The notes: generated from the sequence alone by a model not told the origin. Positions 37,132-46,032 are shown, numbered from the stretch's first letter. The stretch: DNA of 64,000 nucleotides from Thermoactinospora rubra (GCF_002093975.1 NZ_KZ084324.1:191606-255605), one strand, 5' to 3'. Translations and numbers: made by a program.

Positions 37132-38802
37132 GTGGTATCCGATGCCAGTCGACCGAAGTCCTCACAGGTAAGCGCGAAGTCGGCCAGGGCCGGTGTCGGT
37201 GGTCTCGTCAAGGGGTTCGTCCAGCACCCCGTCATCGTCTCCCGCGTCGTCTTCTCCAAGGTCAAGTCCGACCCGGTGCGGGTGGCGCAGGCCGCCGCCG
37301 ACGCGCTTCCCCCGCGGCTGCGCCCCATCGTGGGCCGGTTCGCCTGGCCGGCGGCGCGCAAGGTCCGCCACGTGGTGCGCAAGGTCGGCATGCGGCTGAT
37401 CCAGGCGCCGTGGAACGAGGCGAAGGAGCACTGGGACAAGGGCCGCGTCACGCTGGCCGCCGAGACGCTGCGCCAGCACGCGAAGTATCCCTTCGTCAAG
37501 CGCCGCATGCAGTACTACCAGGGCGAGCTGGCCGCGATCAGCCCCGATCCCATCCCGCCAGGGCCGAAGGTCCACATCGAGGGCCGCGTGCCGGGCCGGG
37601 TGCTCCACCTCGTCACCAACGCCCTGCCGTACACCCAGGCCGGCTACACGGTGCGCACGCACCGCATCGTCACCGCGCAGCGGGCCAAGGGGCTCGACCC
37701 GCACGTCGTCACCAGCTGGGGCTGGCCGCTGCTGCAGGGCCACGCGACGGCCGAGCCGTACGAGGAGATCGACGGTATCCCCTACCACCGGCTGCTGCCC
37801 GACGGCCGCGGCGAGGTGCCGTTCGAGATGCGCGGGCGCATGGTCCGCGGCGCCGAGGACGTGACCGAGCTGGTCAGGAGGCTGCGCCCGCAAGTGCTGC
37901 ACGCCGCGACCGACCACCGCAACGGCTCGGTGGCGCACGCCGTGCGCGAGCGGACCGGCACGCCGTTCGTCTACGAGGTGCGCGGCTTCCTGGAGGAGAC
38001 CTGGGCCTCGCGCGACCCCGAGCGGATCGGCAGCGAGCGGCACGTGCTGCAGCGCGAGCGCGAGGCGTTCCTCATGCGCGAGGCCGACGCCGTCGTCACG
38101 CTCGCCGAGACGATGGCCGCGGAGATCGTCGAGCGCGGGGTGCCCCGCGAAAAGATCTACCTTGCGCCCAACGCGGTGGACGACTCCCTGCTGACCGCCG
38201 ACTACGACGGCGAGGCCTTCCGCCGGGCGTACGGCATAGCCGACGGCGAGGTCGTGGTGGGCTCGGTGTCGAGCATCGTGGCCTACGAGGGCTTCGCCAC
38301 CCTGCTGCGCGCCGCGGCGATCCTGCGCGACCAGGGCACGCCGGTGCGCGTGCTGATCGTGGGCGACGGCGCCGAGCGGGACAACCTGCTGGAGCTGGCG
38401 GCCGAGCTGCGGCTGGCCGACGCGGTCCTGCCCGGCCGGGTCGGCCCGGAGGAGGCCCTGCAGGCCCAGGCGGCCATCGACATCTTCGCCTGCCCGCGCG
38501 AGGACCTCCAGGTCTGCCGGCTGGTGACGCCGCTCAAGCCGGTCGAGGCGATGGCGCTCGGCAAGCCGGTCGTGCTCAGCGACCTGCCCGCGCTCGCGGA
38601 GCTCATCGGCACCGAGGGGGCCGGCGTGCTGGTGCCGCCCGGGGATCCCGGCGAGCTCGCCAAGGCCCTGGCCGCCCTCCGCGAGGACCCCGCGAAGCGG
38701 GCCGAGATGGGCGAGGCCGGGCGGGCCGAAGTGGCGGCGAAGCGGACCTGGGGCCGCGTTGCCGAGACCTACCGGGATCTGTATGGTTCCCTTGGCGTTT
38801 GA
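37132..38802 (+). CDS. family 4 glycosyltransferase with long N-terminal extension
   Basis: A 556-residue GT-B glycosyltransferase. The first about 150 residues are basic and helical; the catalytic region contains VLHLVTNALPYTQAGYTVRTHR, the N-domain YEVRGFLEETWASR, and GT4 signatures VGSVSSIVAYEGFATLLRAA and CPREDLQVCRLVTPLKPVEAMALGKPVV (E-x7-E type). It presumably transfers a sugar from a nucleotide donor during synthesis of the surface glycan. GTG start at 37132; only 57 nt separate it from the divergent epimerase gene. Confidence 0.87.
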   Translation: MVSDASRPKSSQVSAKSARAGVGGLVKGFVQHPVIVSRVVFSKVKSDPVRVAQAAADALPPRLRPIVGRFAWPAARKVRHVVRKVGMRLIQAPWNEAKEHWDKGRVTLAAETLRQHAKYPFVKRRMQYYQGELAAISPDPIPPGPKVHIEGRVPGRVLHLVTNALPYTQAGYTVRTHRIVTAQRAKGLDPHVVTSWGWPLLQGHATAEPYEEIDGIPYHRLLPDGRGEVPFEMRGRMVRGAEDVTELVRRLRPQVLHAATDHRNGSVAHAVRERTGTPFVYEVRGFLEETWASRDPERIGSERHVLQREREAFLMREADAVVTLAETMAAEIVERGVPREKIYLAPNAVDDSLLTADYDGEAFRRAYGIADGEVVVGSVSSIVAYEGFATLLRAAAILRDQGTPVRVLIVGDGAERDNLLELAAELRLADAVLPGRVGPEEALQAQAAIDIFACPREDLQVCRLVTPLKPVEAMALGKPVVLSDLPALAELIGTEGAGVLVPPGDPGELAKALAALREDPAKRAEMGEAGRAEVAAKRTWGRVAETYRDLYGSLGV

Positions 38803-38803
38803 T

Positions 38804-38892
38804 CACCTCATGTTTGCTGTCTGTTCTGACGGTTTCCGTCGCATTAGGCGTGAGCTAGGTGGACTTGAGATAACCTTTGCGACCATGAGGTG
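38804..38892 (+). promoter_or_regulatory. untranslated leader with distant inverted repeat
   Basis: CACCTCATG (38804-38812) is repeated as CATGAGGTG (38884-38892), flanking a less GC-rich stretch just upstream of the dehydrogenase. This may be promoter DNA with a regulator site pair or a leader RNA able to fold. No further motif is seen. Confidence 0.3.
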
Positions 38893-38919
38893 TTGTTTCC
38901 GGCTCCCCAAGGTACAGCT

Positions 38920-40182
38920 GTGACAGATTTCGACTTGGCTGTCATCGGGCTGGGATACGTCGGCATGCCGCTGGCCAAGGAGGCCGTGGCGGCAGGGCTG
39001 CGCGTCGTCGGCCTGGACGTGGACGCGCGCAAGGTCGACTCGCTCAACGCGGGGCGCTCCTACATCGACGACCTGACCGACGCCGACCTCGAGCACATGC
39101 TGGCCAACGGGTTCGGCGCCACGCTCGACGAGTCCGTGCTGGCGAAGAGCAACACGATCGTCATCTGCGTGCCCACCCCGCTGGACGAGGACCACCGTCC
39201 CGACCTGTCGGCCGTGGAGGGCGCCACCAAGGCGGTGGCGCGCAACCTCACCCCCGGCACGCTCGTGGTGCTGGAGTCCACCACGTGGCCCGGCACCACC
39301 GACGAGGTGGTCAGGCCGCTGCTGGAGTCCTCGGGGCTGACGGCCGGAGCCGACTTCCACCTCGCCTTCTCGCCGGAGCGCATCGACCCGGGCAACCCCA
39401 AGTTCGGCCTGCGCAACACCCCCAAGGTCGTCGGCGGCTACACCGCCGCCTGCCGCGACCGGGCGGCGGAGTTCTACGCCCGGTTCATCGAGCAGGTCGT
39501 GCCGGTCAGCGGCACCCGCGAGGCCGAGATGGCCAAGCTGCTGGAGAACACCTACAGGCACGTCAACATCGCCCTCGTCAACGAGATGGCGATCTTCTGC
39601 GACGAGCTGGACATCAACCTGTGGGAGGCGATCGAGGCGGCGGCCACCAAGCCGTTCGGCTTCCAGAAGTTCCTGCCCGGTCCGGGCGTGGGCGGCCACT
39701 GCATCCCCGTCGACCCCTCCTACCTGTCCTACACGGTCCGCAAGCTCGGCTACCCGTTCCGGTTCGTCGAGCTGGCCCAGGAGATCAACGAGCGCATGCC
39801 GTCGTACGTGGTCAACCGCGTGCAGCGGCTGCTCAACCGGCACCGCAAGGCGGTCAACGGCGCCCGGGTCGTCCTGCTCGGCGTCACCTACAAGCCGGAC
39901 ATCTCCGACGAGCGTGAGACCCCGGCCCTGCCCGTGGCGCGGCAGCTGCTGGAGCTGGGCGCCGAACTGTCCTTCGTGGACCCGCACGTCAAGGAGTGGA
40001 AGGTCGACGGCACCCCGGTGCCGCGTGAGGAGGACCTGGCCGAGGCGGTGGCCCGCGCGGACATGACGCTGCTGCTGCAGCAGCACGCGGCCTTCGACCT
40101 CGACATGATCGAGGAGCGGGCCAGGCTCGTGCTCGACACCCGCGGTGTGCTCACCGAGGGTGAACGCATCGAGCGGCTCTAG
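38920..40182 (+). CDS. UDP-N-acetylmannosamine/UDP-glucose-type dehydrogenase
   Basis: A 420-residue UDP-sugar 6-dehydrogenase: NAD-binding AVIGLGYVGMPLAKEAVAAG, FSPERIDPGN, ENTYRHVNIALVNEMA, and the catalytic Cys in GPGVGGHCIPVDP. It oxidises a UDP-hexose to the uronate in two steps. With the epimerase next door, UDP-ManNAc to UDP-ManNAcA (WecC-type) is most likely, although UDP-glucose or UDP-GlcNAc cannot be excluded. GTG start at 38920, giving VTDFDLAVIG. Confidence 0.9.
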   Translation: MTDFDLAVIGLGYVGMPLAKEAVAAGLRVVGLDVDARKVDSLNAGRSYIDDLTDADLEHMLANGFGATLDESVLAKSNTIVICVPTPLDEDHRPDLSAVEGATKAVARNLTPGTLVVLESTTWPGTTDEVVRPLLESSGLTAGADFHLAFSPERIDPGNPKFGLRNTPKVVGGYTAACRDRAAEFYARFIEQVVPVSGTREAEMAKLLENTYRHVNIALVNEMAIFCDELDINLWEAIEAAATKPFGFQKFLPGPGVGGHCIPVDPSYLSYTVRKLGYPFRFVELAQEINERMPSYVVNRVQRLLNRHRKAVNGARVVLLGVTYKPDISDERETPALPVARQLLELGAELSFVDPHVKEWKVDGTPVPREEDLAEAVARADMTLLLQQHAAFDLDMIEERARLVLDTRGVLTEGERIERL

Positions 40183-40202
40183 CGACGGGAGGGCTGCGCG
40201 CA

Positions 40203-41291
40203 GTGCACGTGCTCGTCATGACGGTGGTGCATCACCCCGAGGACGCGCGGATCCTGCACCGCGAGATCCGCGCGCTCGTCGATGCCGGTCATGAGGTCAC
40301 GTACGCCGCGCCGTACACCGCCCGCGGAGTCGTGCCCCGCCCCTGGGTGACCGGCGTCGACCTGCCGCGCGCCGCGGAACGCAAGCGCATCGCGGCGGTG
40401 TGGGCCGCGCGCAGGCTGTTCAAGAAGATGCGCGACAAGGTCGACCTCGTGCTGATCCACGACCCGGAGCTGCTGTTCGCGGTCTGGGGGGTGCGCAACC
40501 GGCCGCCGGTGGTGTGGGACGTGCACGAGGACACCCCGGCGACGCTCTCGCTCAAGCCGTGGCTGCCGTCGTTCCTGCGCCCGCCCGTCCGCTTCCTGGC
40601 CCGCCTGCTGGAGGGTACGGCGGAGCGGCACCTGCACCTACTGCTGGCCGAGACCGCCTACGCGGGCCGGTTCAAGCACGCCCACCTGATCGTGCCCAAC
40701 GAGACGTGGGTGCCGGACACGGTGGTCCCGCCCGGCGACGACCGCGTGGTCTACCTGGGCTGGCTGTCGTGGGCGCGCGGCGTCCAGGAGGCCGTCGAGG
40801 TGGCCCGGCTGCTCCAGCCGTACCGGATCGCGGTGGAGCTGATCGGCTACGCCGACCCGCAGTCCCGGCCGATGCTCAACCAGGCGGTGGCCGAGGGCGT
40901 GCTGGAATGGCGCGACTTCATGCCCAACGACGAGGCGCTCAAGCGGCTCGACGGCGCGCTGGCCGGGCTGTCGCTGCTGCACGACGAGCCCAACTACCGG
41001 CACTCGATGCCCACCAAGATCGTCGAATACATGGCGCACGGCATCCCCGTCATCACCACGCCCTCGCCCCGCGCGGTCGAGCTGGTCGAACGCTATGACA
41101 GCGGTGTCGTGGTGCCGTGGAAGGACCCCAAGGCCGTGGCGCAGGCCGTCCTGACCCTCCGCGACGACGAGCAGGAACGGCGGGCGCAGGGAGCGCGCGG
41201 GTACGCCGCCGCCCGCGCCAACCACCACTGGCCGAACTCGGCGCGCAGGTTCGTGGCGCAGCTGGAGGCCTGGGCCGGGGTCAAGAAGTAA
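40203..41291 (+). CDS. glycosyltransferase, GT4-like
   Basis: A 362-residue GT-B-fold glycosyltransferase: VVHHPEDARILHREIRALVDAGH at the N-terminus, LVLIHDPELLFAVW, DVHEDTP and the donor-binding C-terminal part GLSLLHDEPNYRHSMPTKIVEYMAHGIPVI. It starts with GTG 21 nt after the dehydrogenase and is followed 4 nt later by the membrane-anchored hydrolase-like gene, so the three are probably co-transcribed. Confidence 0.87.
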   Translation: MHVLVMTVVHHPEDARILHREIRALVDAGHEVTYAAPYTARGVVPRPWVTGVDLPRAAERKRIAAVWAARRLFKKMRDKVDLVLIHDPELLFAVWGVRNRPPVVWDVHEDTPATLSLKPWLPSFLRPPVRFLARLLEGTAERHLHLLLAETAYAGRFKHAHLIVPNETWVPDTVVPPGDDRVVYLGWLSWARGVQEAVEVARLLQPYRIAVELIGYADPQSRPMLNQAVAEGVLEWRDFMPNDEALKRLDGALAGLSLLHDEPNYRHSMPTKIVEYMAHGIPVITTPSPRAVELVERYDSGVVVPWKDPKAVAQAVLTLRDDEQERRAQGARGYAAARANHHWPNSARRFVAQLEAWAGVKK

Positions 41292-41295
41292 CGCC

Positions 41296-43080
41296 GTGCG
41301 CTGGCTGACCGTGCTCCTCGGAGCGGTGATCCTCGTCGCCGTCGCGACCGTCGTCACGGTGCTGCGCGGCCCGAGCGAGGAGCCGCCGCCCGCCAAGGTG
41401 AGCGCCCCCACCCCGACGGCCGCCCCCTCGGAGGCGCCCACGCCCAAGGTGAGCGAGTTCACCGACCCCTGCGGCTCGTTCTCCTCCGACCGCAAGGCCG
41501 ACTACGCGATCACCGGCTACTGGATCATGCCGTCCAGCAACCCGTGCACGTGGCGGCACCAGCTGGAGCAGATCCACCAGGTCGGCGGCGACACGGTCAT
41601 CAGGATCGGGCACGGCCTGCAGTACCGCTACGTCGACGAGCAGGGCAGGATCCTCAAGAACAACGAGGTGGACCCGCTCTACGAGCCGTGCGTGGAGAAC
41701 GGCGTGACCTGCGTCGAGGCGGCCAAGGCGGACCTGGCGCGGCTCGGGCCCGGCAACCGCATCGCCCGCGTGTACGTCTACCGGAGCGACGAGGGGTACG
41801 GCCCCGGCCTGTTCCGCTGCCCCCAGCTGGAGCACACGATCCCGGCGGGCAAGCGCGTCTACTACCGCGTCGTGGCGCCCACCGACGGCTCCGACCCCGA
41901 CAGCTGCGACTTCAGCCGGCCGCAGAACTACGACCTCATCCTCATCGCCGCCGCGCCCCCGGACAAGGACAGCCTGACCGAGCTGCTGGAGCTGGGCGAG
42001 CGGTTCGGCGTGCGGGTCTTCCCGTCGCTGCCGCTGGCGCCCCGCGACCCCAAGACGCCCACCAGGGCCAACCGGACCCACATCGGCACGCTCACCACGC
42101 TCACCCGCCGGATCCTGCAGGACTACGGGCGGCGCTTCCGCGACAACGAGTACCTGGGCGGCGTCTACCAGCCCTTCGAGGTGCAGATGTCGGCCACCCT
42201 GGCCGGCAACCCCACGCTGGAGGTCTACGCCTCCCAGCACGACATCGTCGAGCAGGAGCTGCCCGACAAGGAGATCCTGATCAGCCCCTACCTCGACGCG
42301 CGCAAGCGGGTCGGCTTCGGCCAGACCCCCAAGCAGGTCGCCGAGGGGTTCAAGGCGCTGGCCAGGACCGGGGTGGGGATCATCGCGCCGCAGGACAGCC
42401 GCGGCACCGGCAAGGTGGGCCTGTTCTGGCCCGACCAGCGCGACGCCGAAGTCGACGAGCGGCTGCGGCCCGTGGTCGGCGAGACGACGTACGGCGACGC
42501 CTACCACGGCTCCACGCGCGACTACTACCGCGAGATGTCGCTGGCGCGCGAGGAGATGATGGAGGAGGGCTACGAGGTCGCGCTGTGGGCCAACATCGAG
42601 GCCTTCGAGCCCTCCGGCGACCGGCCGTGCGCGCCGCAGGGCACGCGCGGCAAGACCGACAAGAAGCGCCTGGACCAGGCGGTCACCATGGCGGGGCGGT
42701 ATGTCCAGAAAATCGTCTCCTACATGTGGAGCGATTTCATGACATGTGGTGATCCGTCGCTGTCGGCGGAGCTGGTCGCCGACCAGGACCGGCCCATCGT
42801 CGTGGACGCCATCCGGCAGGTGGAGAGCGGCGACGGCATCGAGGTCCGCGGCTACCGGCTCGACGGCGGCACCGTCACGCTCACCTGGTCCGGCGGGTCG
42901 GCCGAGCTGCCCATCGCGATGGCGACGGAGGCGCTGATGGACCTGCCGCTGCGGATGCAGTCCGCCTGGGTCCCCTTCGACTGGAACCAGGTCCCCCCGG
43001 GCGAGTGGGTCCGCCTGGCCGTACGGTCCCCGGCGGGCAAGGAGACCACCGAGCCGCTGCACATCCGCCTTCAGCCCTGA
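41296..43080 (+). CDS. membrane-anchored TIM-barrel (DUF4434-like) protein
   Basis: A 594-residue exported protein with an N-terminal anchor (LTVLLGAVILVAVATVVTVL), a Pro/Thr/Ala spacer and a large domain (about 65-480) that looks like a DUF4434-type (beta/alpha)8 barrel: YAITGYWIMPSSN, LGGVYQPFEVQM, DIVEQELPDKEILISPYLDA and WANIEAFEP. The Glu residues in YQPFEVQM and NIEAFEP are candidate catalytic acids. A beta-rich tail follows from about 495. It may trim or release the polysaccharide made by the neighbouring glycosyltransferases. GTG start, 4 nt after the preceding gene. Confidence 0.72.
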   Translation: MRWLTVLLGAVILVAVATVVTVLRGPSEEPPPAKVSAPTPTAAPSEAPTPKVSEFTDPCGSFSSDRKADYAITGYWIMPSSNPCTWRHQLEQIHQVGGDTVIRIGHGLQYRYVDEQGRILKNNEVDPLYEPCVENGVTCVEAAKADLARLGPGNRIARVYVYRSDEGYGPGLFRCPQLEHTIPAGKRVYYRVVAPTDGSDPDSCDFSRPQNYDLILIAAAPPDKDSLTELLELGERFGVRVFPSLPLAPRDPKTPTRANRTHIGTLTTLTRRILQDYGRRFRDNEYLGGVYQPFEVQMSATLAGNPTLEVYASQHDIVEQELPDKEILISPYLDARKRVGFGQTPKQVAEGFKALARTGVGIIAPQDSRGTGKVGLFWPDQRDAEVDERLRPVVGETTYGDAYHGSTRDYYREMSLAREEMMEEGYEVALWANIEAFEPSGDRPCAPQGTRGKTDKKRLDQAVTMAGRYVQKIVSYMWSDFMTCGDPSLSAELVADQDRPIVVDAIRQVESGDGIEVRGYRLDGGTVTLTWSGGSAELPIAMATEALMDLPLRMQSAWVPFDWNQVPPGEWVRLAVRSPAGKETTEPLHIRLQP

Positions 43081-43099
43081 CAGCGTGTAACGTTCCTCC

Positions 43100-43765
43100 A
43101 TGGTCCCCAGGATTCCGGTGAGCGTGGACCTCGTCGTGCTGACGGTGCGGCACAGCTCCCTGTGCGCCCTGGTCTGGCGGCGCGACAACCCGCCCTACCT
43201 GCGCCGCTGGTCGCTGTCGGGCGGCTTCATCCAGCTGGACGAGGACCTGCCCGACGCCGCCCGGCGCATCCTGGCCGAGCGCGCCGGCCTGCCCGGCGCC
43301 CCGGTCCACCTGGAGCAGCTGCGCACCTACGGCTACCCCGACCGTGACCCGCGCCAGCGCGTGCTCAGCGTCGCCTACCTCGGCCTGGCCCCCGACCTGC
43401 CCGCCTCGGAGCAGGCGCACATGGCCTGGGTCCCGGTCGAGGACCTGACCGTCATGGCCTTCGACCACCGCCGCATCATGCTCGACGGCATCGAGCGCGC
43501 CCGCGCCAAGCTGGAGTACACCTCGCTCGGCGCCGCCTTCTGCCCGCCCGAGTTCACCGTCGCCGACCTGCGGCGGGTCTACGAGATCGTCTGGGGGCGG
43601 CCGCTGGACCCGCGCAACTTCCACCGCAAGGTCACCAAGGCCCACGGCTTCCTCGTCGAGACCGGCGAGACCACCACGCGCGACGGCGGCCGCCCGGCCA
43701 AGCTGTACCGCCGCGGCCCGGCGGAGCTGCTGCATCCGCCGATGCTGCGCTCCCTGAAGGAGTAG
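43100..43765 (+). CDS. Nudix-domain protein with winged helix, NrtR-like regulator
   Basis: A 221-residue protein: N-terminal Nudix domain with GGFIQLDEDLPDAARRILAE, where the usual REUxEExG core reads RILAERAG, so the catalytic Glu pair is incomplete; C-terminal winged helix from about 150 (FTVADLRRVYEIVWGRPLD, FHRKVTKAHGFL). This is the architecture of NrtR-type regulators that sense ADP-ribose-like molecules and control NAD metabolism. No NAD genes are next to it. A hairpin directly follows. Confidence 0.82.
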   Translation: MVPRIPVSVDLVVLTVRHSSLCALVWRRDNPPYLRRWSLSGGFIQLDEDLPDAARRILAERAGLPGAPVHLEQLRTYGYPDRDPRQRVLSVAYLGLAPDLPASEQAHMAWVPVEDLTVMAFDHRRIMLDGIERARAKLEYTSLGAAFCPPEFTVADLRRVYEIVWGRPLDPRNFHRKVTKAHGFLVETGETTTRDGGRPAKLYRRGPAELLHPPMLRSLKE

Positions 43766-43791
43766 GCGGGCCGCGCGGCGTACGGCCCGCC
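43765..43791. terminator. bidirectional GC-rich hairpin between Nudix and GH5 genes
   Basis: GGCGGGCCG (43765-43773) and CGGCCCGCC (43783-43791) form a perfect 9-bp stem right at the end of the Nudix gene, in the 60-nt gap between two convergent genes. No T-run on either side. Confidence 0.6.
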
Positions 43792-43797
43792 CTCGGA

Positions 43798-43823
43798 TGT
43801 CAGCCGGTCGTGTCAGCCGGTCG
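43798..43823. repeat. 13-bp tandem duplication after the GH5 gene
   Basis: TGTCAGCCGGTCG occurs twice in direct succession (43798-43810, 43811-43823), with a third partial copy running into the GH5 stop codon region at 43826. Confidence 0.8.
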
Positions 43824-43825
43824 TG

Positions 43826-45250
43826 TCAGCTCGTCGGGAAGTTGTCCGGCGTGCGGATGCGGTCACGCATGTAGACGCCCGACTCCTTCAGCACGCCCGT
43901 GCCGGCGTAGGTGCTGCCGTTGCAGGTGCCCGCCTTGAAGGCGGCGCTGCTCTCCTCGTGGTCGGAGAAGGTCCAGTTGGCGTAGCTGATCTTGTGCTGG
44001 TCCAGCAGGTTCAGCCACGCGGTGGTGCTGGCCAGGTCGACCGTGCCGCCGCCGGTGTAGGTGACGGTGCCGAACTCGGTGACGAACAGCGGGAGCCTGG
44101 TGGCCGCGCGGGCGACCGTGCTGCGGTAGTTGTCGCCGTGGGAGGCGGCGTAGAAGTGGAAGGCGTACATGACGTTCGGCGCGTTGACCGGGTTGTTGAC
44201 GATCTCGCTCTCGTTGGAGCCCTCGGAGACGCCCAGCGAGGACCAGGCGCGGGTGCCGACGACGACCACGGCGTCGGGGTCGTTGGCCCGGATGACCGGG
44301 ATGACCTGCTCGGCGTAGCTCTTGATCGTCGCCCAGCTCACGCCGTTGGGCTCGTTGGCGATCTCGTAGATGACGTTCTTCTTGGCCGCGTTGCGCGCCG
44401 AGACGGCGGCGAAGAAGGTCTTGGCGCGCTCGAGGTTGTACATCGGGTCGCCGGGGGTGAGGATGTGGAAGTCGATCAGCGCGTACATCCCGCGCGCCTC
44501 GGCCATGTCGACCAGCGTGTTGACCCGGTTGGTGAACTCCGCCGGGTTGGTCTCGTAGCCTTGCTCCTGGACGTACATGGCGATCCTGAACAGGTCGGCC
44601 TTCCAGTCGCCTGCGAGCGCGTCGAGCGAGGCGTTGTTGTAGCACTTCGCGAACCACTGGATGCCGTGGGTGCTCATGCCGCGCAGCTGGATCGGCTTGC
44701 CGTACTGGTTGCACAGGTTGACGCCGCAGACGCGCAGCTGGCCGTTGATCTCCACCGGGGTGCCGTTCGGGTTCGACGTCGGGGTCACGGTTGGGGTCAC
44801 GGTTGGGGTCACGGTCGGCGTGGGCGTCGTGACGCTGCCCGTGCAGGTGACGCCGTTGAGCGTGAAGGTCTGCGGCGTGGGGTTGGCCGTGGTCCAGGTG
44901 CCGTTGAAGCCGATGGTCGTGCTCGCCCCGGTGGCCAGCGAGCCGTTGTAGTCCAGGCTGCGGGCGGTGACCGCGCTGCCCTGCTGGCTGTAGGTCGCCG
45001 ACCAGCCGTGGCCGACCTTCTGGCCGGAGTCGGGGAACGTCCAGGCGAGGGTCCAGCCGTTGACCGGGTCGCCGAGGTTCTTGATGACGATGTTGGCGGT
45101 GAACCCGCCCTGCCAGGTGTTGGCGGTGTAGGTGACCGCGCAGCCGGAGGCGGCGGCCGTCGCCCTCATGGCGGGCACGAGCATCAACGCACCGAGGACT
45201 AAGGCGATGACGGCGCCGGCGGTGAGGCGGCCACGGTGTTGATGGCGCAC
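43826..45250 (-). CDS. secreted CBM2-GH5 cellulase
   Basis: A 474-residue exported enzyme: signal peptide to about residue 33 (VPAMRATAAA), N-terminal CBM2 (WQGGFTANIVIKN, GWTLAWTFP, LDYNGSLATGASTTIGFNG), a Thr/Pro linker built from TPTV repeats, and a GH5 catalytic domain. The acid-base Glu is in VIYEIANEPNG and the nucleophile Glu in LFVTEFGTV. It should cut beta-1,4-glucans with retention. The GTG at 45250 is preferred since GAAAGG lies 9 nt upstream; an ATG at 45280 would add ten residues. Divergent from the sigma-factor gene across a 227-nt gap. Confidence 0.93.
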   Translation of the reverse strand: MRHQHRGRLTAGAVIALVLGALMLVPAMRATAAASGCAVTYTANTWQGGFTANIVIKNLGDPVNGWTLAWTFPDSGQKVGHGWSATYSQQGSAVTARSLDYNGSLATGASTTIGFNGTWTTANPTPQTFTLNGVTCTGSVTTPTPTVTPTVTPTVTPTSNPNGTPVEINGQLRVCGVNLCNQYGKPIQLRGMSTHGIQWFAKCYNNASLDALAGDWKADLFRIAMYVQEQGYETNPAEFTNRVNTLVDMAEARGMYALIDFHILTPGDPMYNLERAKTFFAAVSARNAAKKNVIYEIANEPNGVSWATIKSYAEQVIPVIRANDPDAVVVVGTRAWSSLGVSEGSNESEIVNNPVNAPNVMYAFHFYAASHGDNYRSTVARAATRLPLFVTEFGTVTYTGGGTVDLASTTAWLNLLDQHKISYANWTFSDHEESSAAFKAGTCNGSTYAGTGVLKESGVYMRDRIRTPDNFPTS

Positions 45251-45392
45251 GATGGTTGACCTTTCGCATTCCGGGAGCATCAGGGCGGGAAGCTAACAAC
45301 CGGTCCCCGGGACTGCCCAGCATCGGGAAGCCACCCGCTCCCGCGCTCCGCGCATCGCTCCAGCTCAGGTACGGCCCGCCGGAGCCGCCCCG

Positions 45393-45405
45393 GTGAAACT
45401 TTCAC
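45393..45405. promoter_or_regulatory. palindrome GTGAAACTTTCAC in the GH5/sigma-factor intergenic region
   Basis: A perfect 6-1-6 palindrome placed between the divergent GH5 and sigma-factor starts, followed by another GTGAA half-site at 45411-45415. It does not match the CebR box (TGGGAGCGCTCCCA) known from streptomycete cellulase genes, so a different regulator is implied. Confidence 0.5.
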
Positions 45406-45477
45406 GAACCCGTGAAGGAATCGGCGGCAGCGGCGGAGGAGGAGTGTGACAGTTGTGAAACCCAGCCGGAGCGCCGT

Positions 45478-46032
45478 GTGAAGGTGCCTTCCGAAGTGAC
45501 CCGTCCCCCTTCGACGCTCGCCGACTTCGAGGAGGTCTACGACCGCCACTTCGAGGAGATCCACGGCTACCTCGCCGGGCGGCTCGGCGCGGAGGCGGCC
45601 GACGACCTGGCCGCGGAGACCTTCGTGGTGGCCTTCAGGAAGCGGGCGAGCTTCGATCCCGGGCGCGGCGCCGTCCGTCCATGGCTGTACGGCATCGCCA
45701 CCAACCTCGTCGCCCAGCACCGCCGCAGCGAGGCACGCAGGCTGGCGGCGCTGCGCCGGGCGGCGCCCGAGCAGGCGCAGGAGGGCCCCGAGGAGCAGGT
45801 GGTCGACCGGCTCGCGGTCGCGGGCGCACAGGGGCGGCTCGCGGCCGAGCTGGCCGGGCTGGCCGACGGCGACAGGGACGTCCTGCTGCTGGTGGCGCTG
45901 GGCGAGCTCAGCTACGAGGAGGTCGCGCAGGCCCTCGGCATCCCCTACGGCACGGTCGGCTCCCGGCTCAACCGGGCGCGCAGGAAGCTGCGTGCCGCCC
46001 TGAACGGACTTTACGGAGGTGGCGATGAATGA
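45478..46032 (+). CDS. ECF-type RNA polymerase sigma factor
   Basis: A 184-residue sigma factor with region 2 (FEEVYDRHFEEIHGYLAGRLG, DDLAAETFVVAFRKR) and region 4 (LSYEEVAQALGIPYGTVGSRL). The GTG at 45478 is chosen; an earlier GTG at 45412 would add an acidic, Cys-containing stretch of 22 residues. It overlaps the next gene, which encodes a membrane protein of the type usually paired with such factors. Divergent from the GH5 cellulase. Confidence 0.88.
   Translation: MKVPSEVTRPPSTLADFEEVYDRHFEEIHGYLAGRLGAEAADDLAAETFVVAFRKRASFDPGRGAVRPWLYGIATNLVAQHRRSEARRLAALRRAAPEQAQEGPEEQVVDRLAVAGAQGRLAAELAGLADGDRDVLLLVALGELSYEEVAQALGIPYGTVGSRLNRARRKLRAALNGLYGGGDE

Noticed and set aside
41281..43188. 635-residue leftward open frame opposite the TIM-barrel gene
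   Set aside because: Antisense shadow; no domain, signal or plausible start, while the rightward frame has clear structure.
44785..44825. 12-bp direct repeats of the GGTCACGGTTGG type
   Set aside because: They encode the Thr/Pro linker of the GH5 cellulase and reflect its repeated amino-acid sequence.
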